DNA of 64,000 nucleotides from Perkinsela sp. pyNocScin1 (Eukaryota; Euglenozoa; Kinetoplastea; Prokinetoplastida; Perkinselidae). The position numbers were made by a program, and so were the translations under genes. Below the pieces are notes generated by a model that was not told where the DNA came from, searched no databases, and saw only the letters and a list, made by a program, of their open reading frames with translations. The DNA is taken from assembly GCA_964019655.1 (NCBI GenBank), contig CAXHTR010000008.1, positions 372,001 to 436,000 of the forward strand, in the 5' to 3' direction. Positions 63,299 through 64,000 of the stretch are shown here, one piece after another (positions within the stretch are counted from its first letter, which is position 1; every line of letters starts with the position of its first letter).

Positions 63299-64000
63299 AT
63301 GAATGCCAAAGCATGCAGCCGCTCCATTGTAGATCTCATCGTGTGGTCCCGCTTGTCTGGGGCAAACTGGTGGAACAAGGTCGGTATTTCACACGGGAAA
63401 AACGGCCGTGGCCTCTTCGCGACGCAGTCTCTGCAAGCCAACGACATTGTCTTGTCCGTGCCCCTGCGGTCCACCTTCAGCTTTCTGAACTTTGAGCTCG
63501 AGCAAGCGTTTCCGCTCAAAGTGAGCCCGCGCGACTACAGCACAGGGCTCGCGTGGTGGCCCGACCTCGACTGGGGCACCTTCGCGCTCATCGCATGGCT
63601 CGTCTGCAAGTCAATGCTGGAGAACCCGAACACCCAGCCCTACATCGGCGCGCTTCCACGCTTCAATGAAGCGAGTGGGGCGCATCAAGCCGGTGATGCG
63701 GAGCAATTTGCAGTCCTGCGCTCCATCGCCCGGCAGTCCATGCGCTCAGCCGAGTACACCGAGGTGACAAAGCCCTTGGTGTCGCAGACGGCGTCCAAGC
63801 GGCGGCACTTCGACGCTGAGTTTGAGTGGATGTACACAATGGTCCGTAGCCGCTCGATCCCCATCTGGACGCAGCAAGGTGGTCACGCAGCCATCCGAGC
63901 GACGCCCTATGGGCAAAACACGGAAGCTGAGGGCGGCAGCGGCGATATCTGCTGCATTGTACCGATGGTCGACATGATCAACCACAGCCGCAAACCGAAC
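63299..64000 (+). CDS. SET-domain protein lysine methyltransferase, N-terminal part (runs off right edge)
   Basis: ATG 63299 follows CCTCTTGCAG (AG at 63287-63288) by ten bases, and 234 codons read to the window end without a stop. Residues about 30-55 (VGISHGKNGRGLFATQSL then LSVPLRSTF) are the beginning of a SETD3/RuBisCO LSMT-type SET domain, and FEWMYTMVRSRSI followed by IVPMVDMINHSRKPN is the family's F-W-A-x-x-x-V-x-SR-x-F and D-M-x-NH pair around the split-SET insertion. The C-terminal Rubis-subs-bind domain should lie beyond the edge. Substrates in this family range from actin His to ribosomal proteins and are not predictable. Confidence 0.85.
   Translation, partial: MNAKACSRSIVDLIVWSRLSGANWWNKVGISHGKNGRGLFATQSLQANDIVLSVPLRSTFSFLNFELEQAFPLKVSPRDYSTGLAWWPDLDWGTFALIAWLVCKSMLENPNTQPYIGALPRFNEASGAHQAGDAEQFAVLRSIARQSMRSAEYTEVTKPLVSQTASKRRHFDAEFEWMYTMVRSRSIPIWTQQGGHAAIRATPYGQNTEAEGGSGDICCIVPMVDMINHSRKPN

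Noticed and set aside
1-64000. CRISPR arrays, prophage, insertion sequences or transposons
   Set aside because: No spaced direct-repeat array, transposase, integrase or long terminal repeat was seen; gene content is eukaryotic housekeeping.

Overview
The window looks like nuclear DNA of a unicellular eukaryote of the kinetoplastid/euglenozoan type. About 28 protein genes are uninterrupted ORFs, up to 8 kb long, with no convincing spliceosomal intron. They lie head to tail in same-strand blocks: minus (<1-1599), plus (1866-15132), minus (15737-20742), plus (21638-30309), minus (30980-46181), plus (46790->64000). Gaps inside blocks are mostly 60-180 bp, while four of the five gaps at strand switches are 600-900 bp. 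Many starts follow a pyrimidine-rich stretch and an AG within a few to tens of bases, as expected for spliced-leader trans-splicing of polycistronic transcripts. Small intergenic gaps, short blocks and many predicted mitochondrial RNA-related proteins would fit a compact kinetoplastid such as Perkinsela, but that genus is inference; no spliced leader, tRNA or rRNA was seen.

Left part: the 5' portion of eIF2B epsilon (minus, cut by the window edge), then a plus block with three large helical-repeat proteins (two not assignable, one giant 1776-residue PPR-like), a zinc-finger mitochondrial-type protein, an SLC35F-type carrier and a coiled-coil protein. The following minus block encodes an mL53-like mitoribosomal protein, a GNL3L/Grn1-type circularly permuted GTPase with destroyed nucleotide-binding motifs, and an intact YqeH/NOA1-type circularly permuted GTPase.

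Middle: a plus block with an mS41-like protein, a DEAH RNA helicase, a short chorein-N-like protein, a TMEM128-like membrane protein, RNA polymerase subunit RPB6, a type III PI 4-kinase and the SSU processome protein UTP5/WDR43. The next minus block encodes a RAD5/RAD16-like SNF2-RING ATPase, a coiled-coil protein with a possible dead kinesin-like head, a PPR protein, protein phosphatase 5, Hsp110, a twin-CX3C small TIM overlapping Hsp110, and another coiled-coil protein.

Right part: a plus block with a trypsin-like protease, an unrecognised basic protein (and a possible 62-residue membrane peptide), the FACT subunit Pob3, RNA polymerase II RPB2, the complete DNA polymerase epsilon catalytic subunit with all exonuclease, polymerase and cysteine motifs, and the N-terminal part of a SET-domain methyltransferase cut by the right edge.

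The content is mostly housekeeping: transcription, replication, translation and ribosome biogenesis in nucleus and mitochondrion. The most unusual items are the dead GTPase beside a live relative, the small TIM overlapping Hsp110, the serine protease, a large insertion between cysteine ligands of Pol epsilon, and a GT microsatellite in a divergent strand switch.
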